NCBI GenBank assembly: GCA_030411725.1
Contig: MU839828.1
Coordinates: 2,046,001 to 2,110,000 of the forward strand
DNA: 64,000 nt
Reading direction: 5' to 3'
Source of the DNA: Echria macrotheca
Taxonomy: Eukaryota > Ascomycota > Sordariomycetes > Sordariales > Schizotheciaceae
Under the pieces are notes generated by a model. That model searched no databases. It was not told the DNA's origin and worked only from the letters and a program-made list of their open reading frames with translations. This document shows positions 22,061-32,400 of this stretch, piece after piece. Both the position numbers and the translations under genes were made by a program. Numbering within the stretch: the stretch's first letter is position 1; every line of letters starts with the position of its first letter.

Positions 22061-23141
22061 CTATTGCGCCTTCTTGGCCCTGATCTGAGCAAGCTTCCTC
22101 TCCCTGCGCTTCTTGTTGGCCTCCTCGCCGGCCTGGGTATCCAGAACCCAGTCCCACCACCGGAAGCTCGAAGAATAGTTGCCGATGAACTTTTCGTGAT
22201 GAAGATCGTGGTGGTCGGCGCCAGCCCAGAAGGGCATGAGCTTGCGAAGACTCCATGGGAAATCGTAGCCGCTGTGCGCATCGATAGCCTGGAACAGGCG
22301 CAACACGATCCAGGTGTACATAGTGAGGAGGTGGAGGTCGCCAACAATCGAAACCCAGAGGACAGGCGTTCCGACGACACCGAAACCCAGCAGCATGGCC
22401 TCAATCGGCGAAGCATACTCGGCTGCCAGACCGAAAGGTGCGCTGTACGTGTGGTGGAGCTTGTGGATGTTCTTGTAGAGCGGTCCGTAGTGCAGCCCGC
22501 GGTGGAACCAGTAATGCCATGCATCCTCGATAATGAAGAAGCAGACGATTTGGAAGGCCATCGTCGTCCACTTGGGGAAGGGGACGCCATAGTCGAGACC
22601 GAAGTAGGTCGCGATTGGGTGGAAGAGCCAGATCTGGGGGAGCTCGACGGTGCAGTGGCTCAACAAGACGAGGGCGGCGCAGTCCCACTGCTCCTTCCAT
22701 GTTGGTACCTTTGTCTGTATACTTGTTAGCATCGCAAGGCGAATATCGAAGATAAGTTTGCCACTGACATTTTGGATCTTGTACTTGTTGAAGAATGGGA
22801 TGGCGTCGATAATGATCCAGGGCAGCGACCGTCCGAAATAGACCACCTCATGCATGACGAAGCTCAAAATGCCCGTGGCGAGCACATCGTTTTGCATCCA
22901 TAGGTACCAAGCCTGTCTTCCTGTTAGCGTTCGTCCAAAGGCGTTGGCGAAATTGCGCGTACCGCCCAGAGTCGCTCGGCCCAGTTGAGCTGCACATTGT
23001 ACTTGGCGACGTCCTCGAGGACGCTGTAGTAGCTGCCTGTCGAGTTCAGGCCAGTGATGGTAGAGTTCCTGCGCATTTCATCAGCATGCGGGCGGCTTGC
23101 GGTCGAGCGCGGGGAGTCGCATACAGCATCGCGGACGCCAT
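22061..23141 (-). CDS. ERG25: C-4 methylsterol oxidase
   Basis: Iron-dependent ER membrane oxidase that removes the sterol C-4 methyl groups in ergosterol synthesis. Exons in transcription order: 23141-23125, 23068-22963, 22912-22769 and 22714-22061, giving 306 aa, a normal length. The reconstructed start MASAMLNSTITG leads into YNVQLNWAERLWAAWYLWMQNDVLATG. Fatty-acid-hydroxylase histidine motifs are visible: HYWFHRGLHY, HKLHH and HHDLHH. The C-terminus is Lys/Arg-rich (KKRRERK), suggesting ER retention. The third intron (22715-22768) is exactly 54 nt without an in-frame stop, so it can be mistaken for coding sequence; homologues lack those 18 residues. Confidence 0.94.
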
Positions 23142-24443
23142 GGCGAGCGAGATGTCGCGACGCAGCTTGCGACGCGGATATTAGGTGGTGGAGATGAGTT
23201 AAAACCGGTCGAAGGAGCGTAGAGGGGTCGGGGCAATGGGGTACGCCGCCGATGGAAGGGAATAAGACCAATTGGCCTCCGAAAAATTGGCTGTCGCTCG
23301 CAGTCGGTGTGCGAAGGAGCAGTTGGTGAAGTAGCGAAAGAATAGGGATGCGGTGGTTTTTTTATGAAGAAGGGTCACACCCCCACGACGGCTCGGCAGA
23401 CCAATGGGCGAAGTGACACCAACATCGGCCCACCTCCAGAAACCCCTTTCCGTTATCCGGGCCCAGCGTGGTGCCGCCGATTGGCCGGGAATTGCTGTGT
23501 CGAACGAGCCTCTTTCGGGGATCGCAAACTGCAAAGGCGCATCCGGAATCCTTCCCCACCAGTCGGCCCTGCCAAGCCGATGGATTTCAGGTACCCGATA
23601 GGAGCATACAGATTAACTTCTGACACAGATCTAGAACAAAAGGGCAGAAGCCAAAGAGTGCAATTCGCTTTGATTCTTTTCAAAAATTGAAGGATGCTTG
23701 CCTCTTGAGTTTCTCGCATGCCGCAGGAAAAGACGATTCCATGCCGGTGCAGGAGGGAGAGGATACTGGACGTCTGATTTGCAATTGTTGGATATGCGCA
23801 TATTGCGTCTCGTGAAACCTGGATACAGGCATACTGACCCACCACTCGTATTCGTATATGACGCTACGGAGAAAGCCGTCTGAGTCCAGACGATGAAATC
23901 ATAGCGCAGCTCCTGGTTTGGAATGGTGGAATCCACCACGAAACGAAACAACGGCACCAGCCGTTGCCAGTAAACATCTCCTTCTGTTTTTTTCGTCTTG
24001 GTCGGGCAGCGGTTTCCAACGCATCTGCTGTGGCTTGGTGAATTTTAGACGTCACTCGCTGGAAGAAGCCCTCTTTGCGAGTCTGGCCGGGCAAGAAAAG
24101 TTTGGACTCCAAAACTCTGGCCACCATCCGCAACATCCCGGCGACTTTGTTGGTTCGACTGCTGTCGTGGGTTCGCTTCGAGAAAATTTCCAGGTCCAGA
24201 GCCTGCTCCACCGTGACTGCTGATCGGCTCCTCGCCTCTCCGGCAGCCATCGCATCCGGGCGCAATTGCATGGCCTGATCTCTGTCGTCGCCCTCGCAAC
24301 TCGCCACTTACGCGTCGTCCCGGGCTCGCCCACTCCCGCCAGCCATCGGCGAGCTTGACCGACACCGCAACCCCTTTCCACCGGAGCTGTTGGACTCTTG
24401 GCGTTGGACCCTGTGTGCGTGCAGCTTCGTTTGAAGCATCGTC
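23142..24443. other. Divergent promoter region, ERG25/NCA2
   Basis: 1.3 kb between two divergently transcribed genes. No coding sequence supported. It should hold both promoters. Confidence 0.45.
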
Positions 24444-26645
24444 ATGTCGATTGTGGCCGAGTTAGTATCCTTCCGGGGCTCGCTCCAAGCACCTCTTTTG
24501 GCAATGCCCAGCATTAACTCCCGCCTCGTGTTCCAGCCAGGTCCGCCGTTTGGATGCGCAGATTGACCGCATCTCGGCGGCCTCCCTGACCGCCCGTGGC
24601 TATGGAACGCCGCACCCAACCTATGGCAGCCCGGAGTCGGACTTTTCGGCCACCACGGCGTTAAGCTCGCCCCGCGTTCGCGGGCTTGTGCGCATCGTCA
24701 AGGCCCTGTCTTCCAGCTCAACGTCTAAGCCGACGCTGAACTCCTCACGGATCCAGTCGTTGCTCCTGCAGTCAGGCCTCACGGGGGATTCGGCGTCCGT
24801 CGAGCAGGCGGCGGCGAAGACTCCGTATGAGACGGAGCTCGAGTGGCTACTGGTTGGGAAAGCGACCGTGCAGACATACGGCCTCCTGCTGGATGCGCTT
24901 CTGGATCAGATTATTCCCCTTAGCGACGACCTCTGGTACTGGGATGATGTCTTGGGTTCGTACTGGTACAGCGCGCTTTACATGGTGCAGACCTCGCCCA
25001 TCCGCATGTGGAAATTGACTCGGGAGATCTACTCGGAGAGCATCGATAGATTTAACCGTCTCAAAAGCCATCCGGTAGCAGCCGTAACTGGTGGCTTCCG
25101 GTCAGGCGGATCGGATGATGGCGAACAAGCTCAACATACAAAGACCGAGGCCGTGGCCTCCAACTCCGAGGACTCTGGTTTATCGAAGCAATGGCGCCAG
25201 TTTTATTCTATAGTGAGGGAAAGCATCGCGGAGAGGACCATAACCAATCTTCGCAAGAGGGTGTTCTCTCATGTCGGTGTCGCACGTGCCGAAGCAAGGA
25301 AGAAGCGGGCCGAACTGCTGAAGCTTCGAGAAATGACCGCCGCCGGTCTTGGTATTCTAATGGTCGAAGGACTTGCTTTCAGTGCCGAAGAGGGCGATAA
25401 CCCGTCCGAGTGGAAGGGACTGCTGGAACGCAGCGTTGCGCTGATGGACATGATTCTCCAGACTACTCATAAGATTGACGTTCGCCTCGTCGAGTATGAG
25501 GAGAACGTCTTCGCGGGGGTTGAGGAGGATCCGGAACTGTCGATACATGCTGCGGACTTGGTGGAGGCAGAACGACCTCCTGTGCTCGCACGACGTCTTC
25601 TCGATATTCTCCAAGCTGGGCTCCCGGAACACATCAACAACATGGCTGCAGTCACAGCTAACAACGGCCGGCCAAGACGCTTGGTACGGTATTGGCTCCC
25701 GGCTGCTACGCTTCTTATATCATCTTCGACGCTCTTACGCATCCTGGTCAACAGAAAGGAGGACATTCTCAACTGGATCCGCGATATCGGGGCTACTACG
25801 CGCGACTTTTGGATGAACTGGGTTGTTGAGCCCGTTCGAAAGATTATTGGGACGATCCGACATGACGAGAACAGTGAGATCGCCATCATGAGCCGGGATA
25901 GTCTCAAGGCGGACCGTGAGAGCCTAGAGCGGATGGTGGTTGATTTTGCGATGGACAAGCCAGATGTCGCAGTTGGGACGTCATCCATCACGGACGCCCA
26001 AATTGCGGAGATAAGGTCCAGAGTCAAGGAGGGAGACGTGACTTCGGTTCTCAAGGCGTATGAGAGAGATATGAGACGGCCTTTTGTGGGGGCCATCAAG
26101 GGTGACCTTGTCAGATCTCTCCTCATCCAGGTTCAGAAAACGAAGGTGGATTTGGAAGTGGCTATCAGCGGAATCGATGCCCTTCTGAAGAGCCAGGAAT
26201 TGGTTTTTGGGTTCATCGGGTTAACACCCGGCGTCCTAGGTAAGTTCTCCAGAGTCTAGGCTGTCCTGCGTCTTCAACGTTCGCTAACATCCCAGTGACT
26301 ATCGGGCTGTTCCAATACCTGAAAGCGGTTCTCTGGAACCGCAAGGGCCTTCGTCAGGGCAGAAAGGCACGGCGGAGTGTGCGTGTCCTGAGGAAGATTG
26401 ACAAGATACTGTCGGAAGCCACGCCTTCGCAAAACAATGTTGTGTCGTACAAGGACCACGGCTTGCTGGTTTGCGAAGTTCACGTACTGCGGAGGCTTGC
26501 GCACGGAGTCCTTCCGGGGGATGTGGAGAAGGAGTTTATCGAGGATGTCGATGAGCTGGCGAACCTCAAGGGAATCAATATTCAGATGAGGGCCCTTGAC
26601 AGAATTCGCTGGGCGTATGCCGAATGGCTGAGTAGAATGGCCTAG
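24444..26645 (+). CDS. NCA2: Nuclear control of ATPase protein 2 (Nca2)
   Basis: Mitochondrial outer-membrane protein; in yeast it influences expression of ATP synthase subunits 6 and 8. Exons 24444-24460, 24537-26239 and 26296-26645 give 689 aa. The 17-nt first exon plus the acceptor at 24536 yields MSIVADQVRRLDAQIDRI, the conserved start. Family signatures include LEWLLVGKATVQTYG, DDLWYWDDVLGSYWYSALY and, after a hydrophobic segment (RYWLPAATLLISSSTLL), the stretch DDYW-like WNRKGLR. A second hydrophobic pair spans the last junction (GFIGLTPGVL|VTIGLFQYL). A model from the ATG at 24550 alone would lose the N-terminus and the last 116 codons. Confidence 0.92.
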
Positions 26646-27838
26646 GGCCACAAACCACAGGGTGAAGCCGAGGGAAAGTGACGGGTGTATTATGTTGTAC
26701 GCAATGATAACACGAGGCATGCGGCTTTGCTAGATATCAATACGGATGCGAGTCCTGTTTGTCGTTGCTGGCTTCCAGGTTGCGCCTCGGTGTTCACCTT
26801 GAGCAGTTGTAACGCTAACATTCAGCTTGGATTGCTCCGTGCTTTTACAACCAGACCACAAGAATTACTGTTGAGAAACGCCCTCCAAAAATTGAATAAA
26901 GAAACCTTTGAACAATGCGAGTGCCAATCGGAGTTCGAGTCTCGAGAACTGAAGCCTTGTGACCAGAGCAGCTGTGGCATGCAGTTACACGTATTAGCAT
27001 AGTTGAAGGGGATTTCGGTAGCGCCACTCTCACCGCCCGCAGTCGTCCAACCCGAGACCTGGGCCGCTGCACCTGGCTGCGGCAGCCAACCACAGGCCAG
27101 ACAGCGTGCCGCTGCAGATTGGTCTCTGGACGCCGACGTTGCGGCTCCTTTTCAGCCAACCTCCACGAGTCGGACGTCACATCCATCTCGCATCCCGCCC
27201 TGGTGCAACCGCCACGTCGTGTTCACATTGTTTCTTCCTTACCCTGCACCTGCTCCAGATTTGGTACGGCGACGACTCCGAATCTTGGTGGATCGAAAAC
27301 CGAGAAATACACGGTACCGCCGTCCGAGAAGCAAATAGCCAGAGGTCACTCGTCAGGTGCGTCAGCCTCCTTATGCTCTCTTCCGCTGGGTCATCTGTCA
27401 TCTGCGCCATCCCAATTCCCCACCCTCGACTTCGCATGGGTCGTCTTGCGCGCCTCTATCGCCCCTGATTGTCTGTACCGGGGATCACCCTCGGAGCCGG
27501 TGTCTTATTGTTTGCTTAGGGCAGGTTTGCCGGCTAACCTTTCGACTTGCAGCGACTTTTCTGCTCGGTTCAGCTCCTGACCTCCGCACCGAACATCGAA
27601 ACGAAACCACGAAAACCGGACGCCGAGGCGGTCCGCTAATTTCGCTGCGCGTAGCAAACACGTACCCTATCCACTCTCGAGCCTACGTGTTCCATCCCCG
27701 CCGTATCCTGCCTCTTGTCGCTTTGGCGGCCCCGCGAATCCCAACCCAGCACCCGGAATCAAGACGTGTCTCTGCACCCGATACTTGGCAATTTGAAAAC
27801 GACCTGAAGCAGGCGGTGACAGCCTCTACTCAACCATC
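26646..27838. other. Intergenic, NCA2/SEC4
   Basis: NCA2 3' flank followed by pyrimidine-rich sequence (about 27.2-27.8 kb) that probably contains the SEC4 promoter and a long 5' leader. Overlapping open frames here look incidental. Confidence 0.45.
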
Positions 27839-28622
27839 ATGGCTAGCACAAGGAATTACGACTTCTTGGTAATGCGCTCCTTTGCCTCGTCTGCCTGTCG
27901 CGATGCGCAGCAGCAGTTGGGTCAGCGTACTGACACAATGTTTGGCGGCGGGTAGATCAAGCTGCTGTTGATCGGAGACTCGGGAGTCGGCAAGTCATGC
28001 TGTCTCCTCCGGTTCAGCGAGGACTCGTTCACGCCGTCCTTTATCACGACGATCGGTATTGACTTCAAGATCCGGACGATCGAACTCGACGGGAAGCGTG
28101 TGAAACTACAGATCTGGGACACTGCCGGCCAGGAACGGTTCCGAACCATCACGACGGCCTACTACCGTGGGGCCATGGGTATCCTGCTGGTCTACGATGT
28201 AACCGACGAACGATCCTTCAACAGTATGTTCGACCCGGGGATATGATGCAGAGCGGGGTTAGAAGCCGGAAGTCATTTTTGCTAACAAGTGGTGTCGGAT
28301 AGACATCCGTACCTGGTTCGCCAACGTGGAGCAGCATGCTACGGAGGGCGTCAACAAGATCCTCATCGGTAACAAGTGCGACTGGGAAGAGAAGCGTGCC
28401 GTATCGACCGAACAGGGCCAAGCGCTTGCCGATGAGCTGGGCATCCCATTCCTCGAGGTGTCGGCCAAGACGAATAAGAACATCGAAGAAGCGTTCTTCA
28501 GCCTTGCCGCCGACATCAAGAAGAAGATTGTCGACACGTCCAAGAACGAGCATCCGTCAGGCCCGTCGATCAATGTGGGCGAACAGGGTGGCGCAGGCGG
28601 AGGAAACAAGTGCTGCTCTTGA
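27839..28622 (+). CDS. SEC4: Rab GTPase of the Sec4/Rab8 family
   Basis: Small GTPase that directs post-Golgi secretory vesicles to the exocyst at the hyphal tip. Exons 27839-27868, 27956-28223 and 28303-28622 give 205 aa. Visible motifs are G17DSGVGKS24 (P-loop), TTIGIDFKIRTIEL (effector switch I typical of Sec4/Rab8), WDTAGQE 64-70 (switch II), NKCD 123-126 and SAK. The C-terminus is a Gly-rich linker ending NKCCS, a double-cysteine geranylgeranylation site with one extra Ser. The first exon encodes only MASTRNYDFL. Confidence 0.95.
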
Positions 28623-29456
28623 AGCTGATGATGAAGCAAAGCGGACGATGCCTATTTAAGCGGGGCAGGACACACCGACAACTACCCAGCCCATGATTGC
28701 TACGATATACGATACTTGTGTCCCGCCGAACAGCAGCCGACAAGGGGAAAGAGGATGCTCAGACGATGGCAAGAGAGATGACGGGTCTGGTACGCATTGC
28801 TGGAAGTGGAACGGAATCAAAGTGAACTGGGGCTTTACGCCAACAGCGGTCAGGCTTGTCACAGGGTAAACCAAAGGGACGAGGGGCCGCCAGGCGAGCT
28901 AATGTACGACTATGGAGCGCGTTCCTGCGTTTCACTCTTTCTACTGTTTTTTATTTGTTTGACTCTGTTGTAGACGGAGAGGACGTATGGTTACCTTGGC
29001 AGAGCTGATGCACTTGGGGCAGGAATGCAAGCTGGAGAGCTATCCGGTCATGGAGTTAGGGGTTGCTAATATGATATGGGCTCTTGATAATCGCACTCGG
29101 CGGTTTGCAAATTTCTCGTGTACATTGGTAAAGTTACCACCATATTTATTACGGATGAATCTTCACGAGTTTCACCGCTCCGCCTGCAGCAAGGAGGGTT
29201 AGGGTATCATGAGAGAATACCAGTGTTTTCTGTCGCTCCCTCCAAGCGGGTGTCGGTTTAGCGAAGCGCCAGTGCCTTGGGAATAATTATTCGTGGCTGC
29301 CGCGTGAGTCAGCCCGAGTCTGATGGACTTGCAATCGCACAGGATATTTAGATAAGAGAGACTAAGAGAACTAGCGAAACACGACTTTGTACCGACATTC
29401 GGACAACCAAAAACCATATGGGAGCACAATTCGGTTACAGCAAGGACAAGACAACA
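28623..29456. other. Intergenic, SEC4/SLH1
   Basis: SEC4 3' flank and SLH1 promoter side. No gene supported. Confidence 0.45.
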
Positions 29457-32400
29457 ATGACAGATGCACCAGCCACTCTTGCTGAATGGCGGGCCCAAAT
29501 GGCGGCCATGAGAGCTGCCATCGCCAGTCTCCCGCCAATCGAGAATCCGATCTCGGAGGAAACGGTGCCCGAATGGGACGATGATGACGACGACGACTAC
29601 CCCTCCGAGCCGCGGGACGGTCCGCGCGATGTGTGGGATTTCATCTCGGACGACGATCTCGACGAAATCGACTTTGGGAGCAGCAGCAGCGTCGGAGATG
29701 TTGACGGCGGCGCGCCCGACGACGGGTTCGGTCTCGCCTGGCTGGTCCGCCAGTGCGAGGCTATCGCGGGGCGCCAATCGGGGCTGGACGCGGATGCGCT
29801 CCAGGCCAAGATCCTCGGGGTGTTGAGCGGTCCGGGCAGCGAGGACGAGGTGCAGAGCGGGCTGATCGATCTGGTGGGGTACGATGATCTCGACTTTGTC
29901 ATCAGTCTGCTCTCGCATCGCCGCGAGATCGTGGCGGCCGAGGGCAGGGAGGTCGGTCCCGGCGTGCGGCTTCTCTCCAAGGCGCAGAGGGACGAGCAGC
30001 TCAGGAGGAGGGACCGCGAGCACAAGGCGGCGCCGCTGGCTCCCGCCTACGCCAAAGCCGAGGAGTACCCGCACGTGTATCGTGCCTTTGCAGCAGGCAA
30101 TACGCTGAGCCATAGCGGAGCCAAGTATGCGTTGCCCGCCGGTAGCCAGCGCAAGTCGTTTGAGAAGTACGAGGAGTACGAGATCCCCGCCGGCAAGACG
30201 GGCACCCTGGGAACGGGCCAGCGCCTGGTGCGCATCGCCGACATGGACGGACTGTGCAGGAATACGTTCAAGGGGTACCAGACACTGAATCGCATGCAGA
30301 GTCTGGTATACCCCGTGGCCTACAATACCAGCGAGAATATGTTGATCTGCGCCCCCACCGGCGCGGGCAAAACGGATGCTGCCATGTTGACCATGCTCCA
30401 TACCGTCGCACAGTACTTGACACCAAACCCGTTGGAGGATCACCAGGCGACCCAGTTTGCTGTACGGTCGGACGAGTTCAAGATCGTCTACGTTGCGCCC
30501 ATGAAAGCGCTCGCGGCTGAGATCACCGAGAAGATGGGCCGGCGCCTGGCCTGGCTGGGTATCCGGTGCCGCGAGTTCACCGGAGATATGCATCTGACCA
30601 AGTCGGAGATCGTCCAGACGCAAATTATCGTCACAACTCCCGAGAAGTGGGATGTCGTGACGAGAAAAGGGACAGGCGACACCGAGCTGGTCCAGAAGGT
30701 GCGGTTGCTCATTATTGACGAAGTCCACATGCTTCACGACGAGAGAGGCGCTGTCCTCGAGTCCCTCGTGGCGAGGACGCAGAGGCAGGTCGAGAGCACC
30801 CAGTCCCTCATCCGGATCGTCGGTCTGTCGGCCACTTTGCCCAACTATGTCGATGTGGCCGATTTTCTCGGCGTTAACAAGATGGCGGGCATGTTTTACT
30901 TTGACGCCTCTTTCCGCCCGGTACCGTTAGAACAACATTTTATCGGTGTCAAAGGCAAGGCCGGCAGCAAGCAATCGCGAGCGAACCTGGACGAGGTGGC
31001 CTTTGAGAAAGTACGGTCTATGTTGGAGCTCGATCATCAGGTCATGGTTTTTGTCCATTCGCGCAAGGACACGCAGCTCACCGCCAAGATGCTCTACGAG
31101 AAAGCCGTCGACCAGGCCTGTGTCGACCTGTTCGACCCTACATACCACGAAAAGTACGAAGCGGCTATGGTGGACGTCAAGAAATGCAAGGCCCGCGAGA
31201 TACGAGAGCTGGTGCCCAAGGGGATAGGAATCCATCATGCCGGCATGGCGCGGTCGGATCGTAATCTGATGGAGCGTTTATTTGCCCAGGGCGTGCTGAA
31301 AGTCCTGTGCTGTACCGCTACCCTCGCGTGGGGTGTCAACTTGCCTGCAGCAGCTGTCGTGATCAAGGGCACCCAGCTATACAGCGCCCAGGAGGGCAAG
31401 TTCGTGGACCTGGGCATCCTGGACGTGCTACAGATATTCGGGCGTGCGGGCCGCCCTCAGTTCGAGGATGTTGGTATCGGCATGATCTGCACCACCGAAG
31501 ACAAGCTGAGCCATTATCTCGGCGCCGTGACGGAACAGATGCCTATCGAATCACGCTTTTCAACCAAGCTTGTCGACAACCTCAACGCCGAAATCGCCCT
31601 GGGGACGGTAACGTCGATCAACGAGGCCGTCAAATGGATCAGCTACTCCTACCTCTTCGTGCGCATGAAGCGAAACCCGATGGCTTACGGGATCGAGTGG
31701 TCCGAGTACGATAATGACCGCATGTTAATACACAGACGACGGAAGCTGGCCATCGAGGCTGCCAGAACACTTCAACGGAGCCAGATGATCATCTTCAATG
31801 AGACCACCGAGGAGCTACGCAGCAAGGATATTGGCCGCATCGCCAGCCAGTATTACATTCAGCAGACTAGCATCGAGATCTTCAATACCATGATGAGCGC
31901 CCAGTCTACCGAAGAACAAATCTTCCAAATGATCGCTATGAGCGGAGAGTTTGACAATATCCAGTCGAGAAACAACGAAGCTGGCGAACTCACAAAGATG
32001 AGGGAGCCCGATCGAAAAATTGTCCGGTACAAGGTCAAAGGCGGTATCGACACACCACAAGCCAAGACGAACATTCTGCTGCAGGCCTACATATCCAGGG
32101 TACAACCTGAAGACTTTGCGCTGACGAACGATCTGAACTACATTGCACAGCAAGCTGGTCGTATCTGCAGGGCGCTGTTCATGATTGCTCTGAACAGGAG
32201 ATGGGGTTTCCAGTGCTTGGCCTTGTTGAACATCGCAAAAGCCATCGAGAGGCGGCTGTGGCCCGAGTTTCAGCACGAGCTTCATCAGTTCGATCGCGAT
32301 CTGAAGAAGGACATCCTGGACAAGCTCGACTACAATGGGTATGAGGTTGCAGCCTTGAGGGACATGGAGCCAGCAGAGATTGGAAACTTGGTCAATAACT

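Noticed and set aside
29199..30737. 512-codon minus-strand open frame
   Set aside because: Exact antisense of the SLH1 helicase gene; its codons mirror the conserved sense frame.
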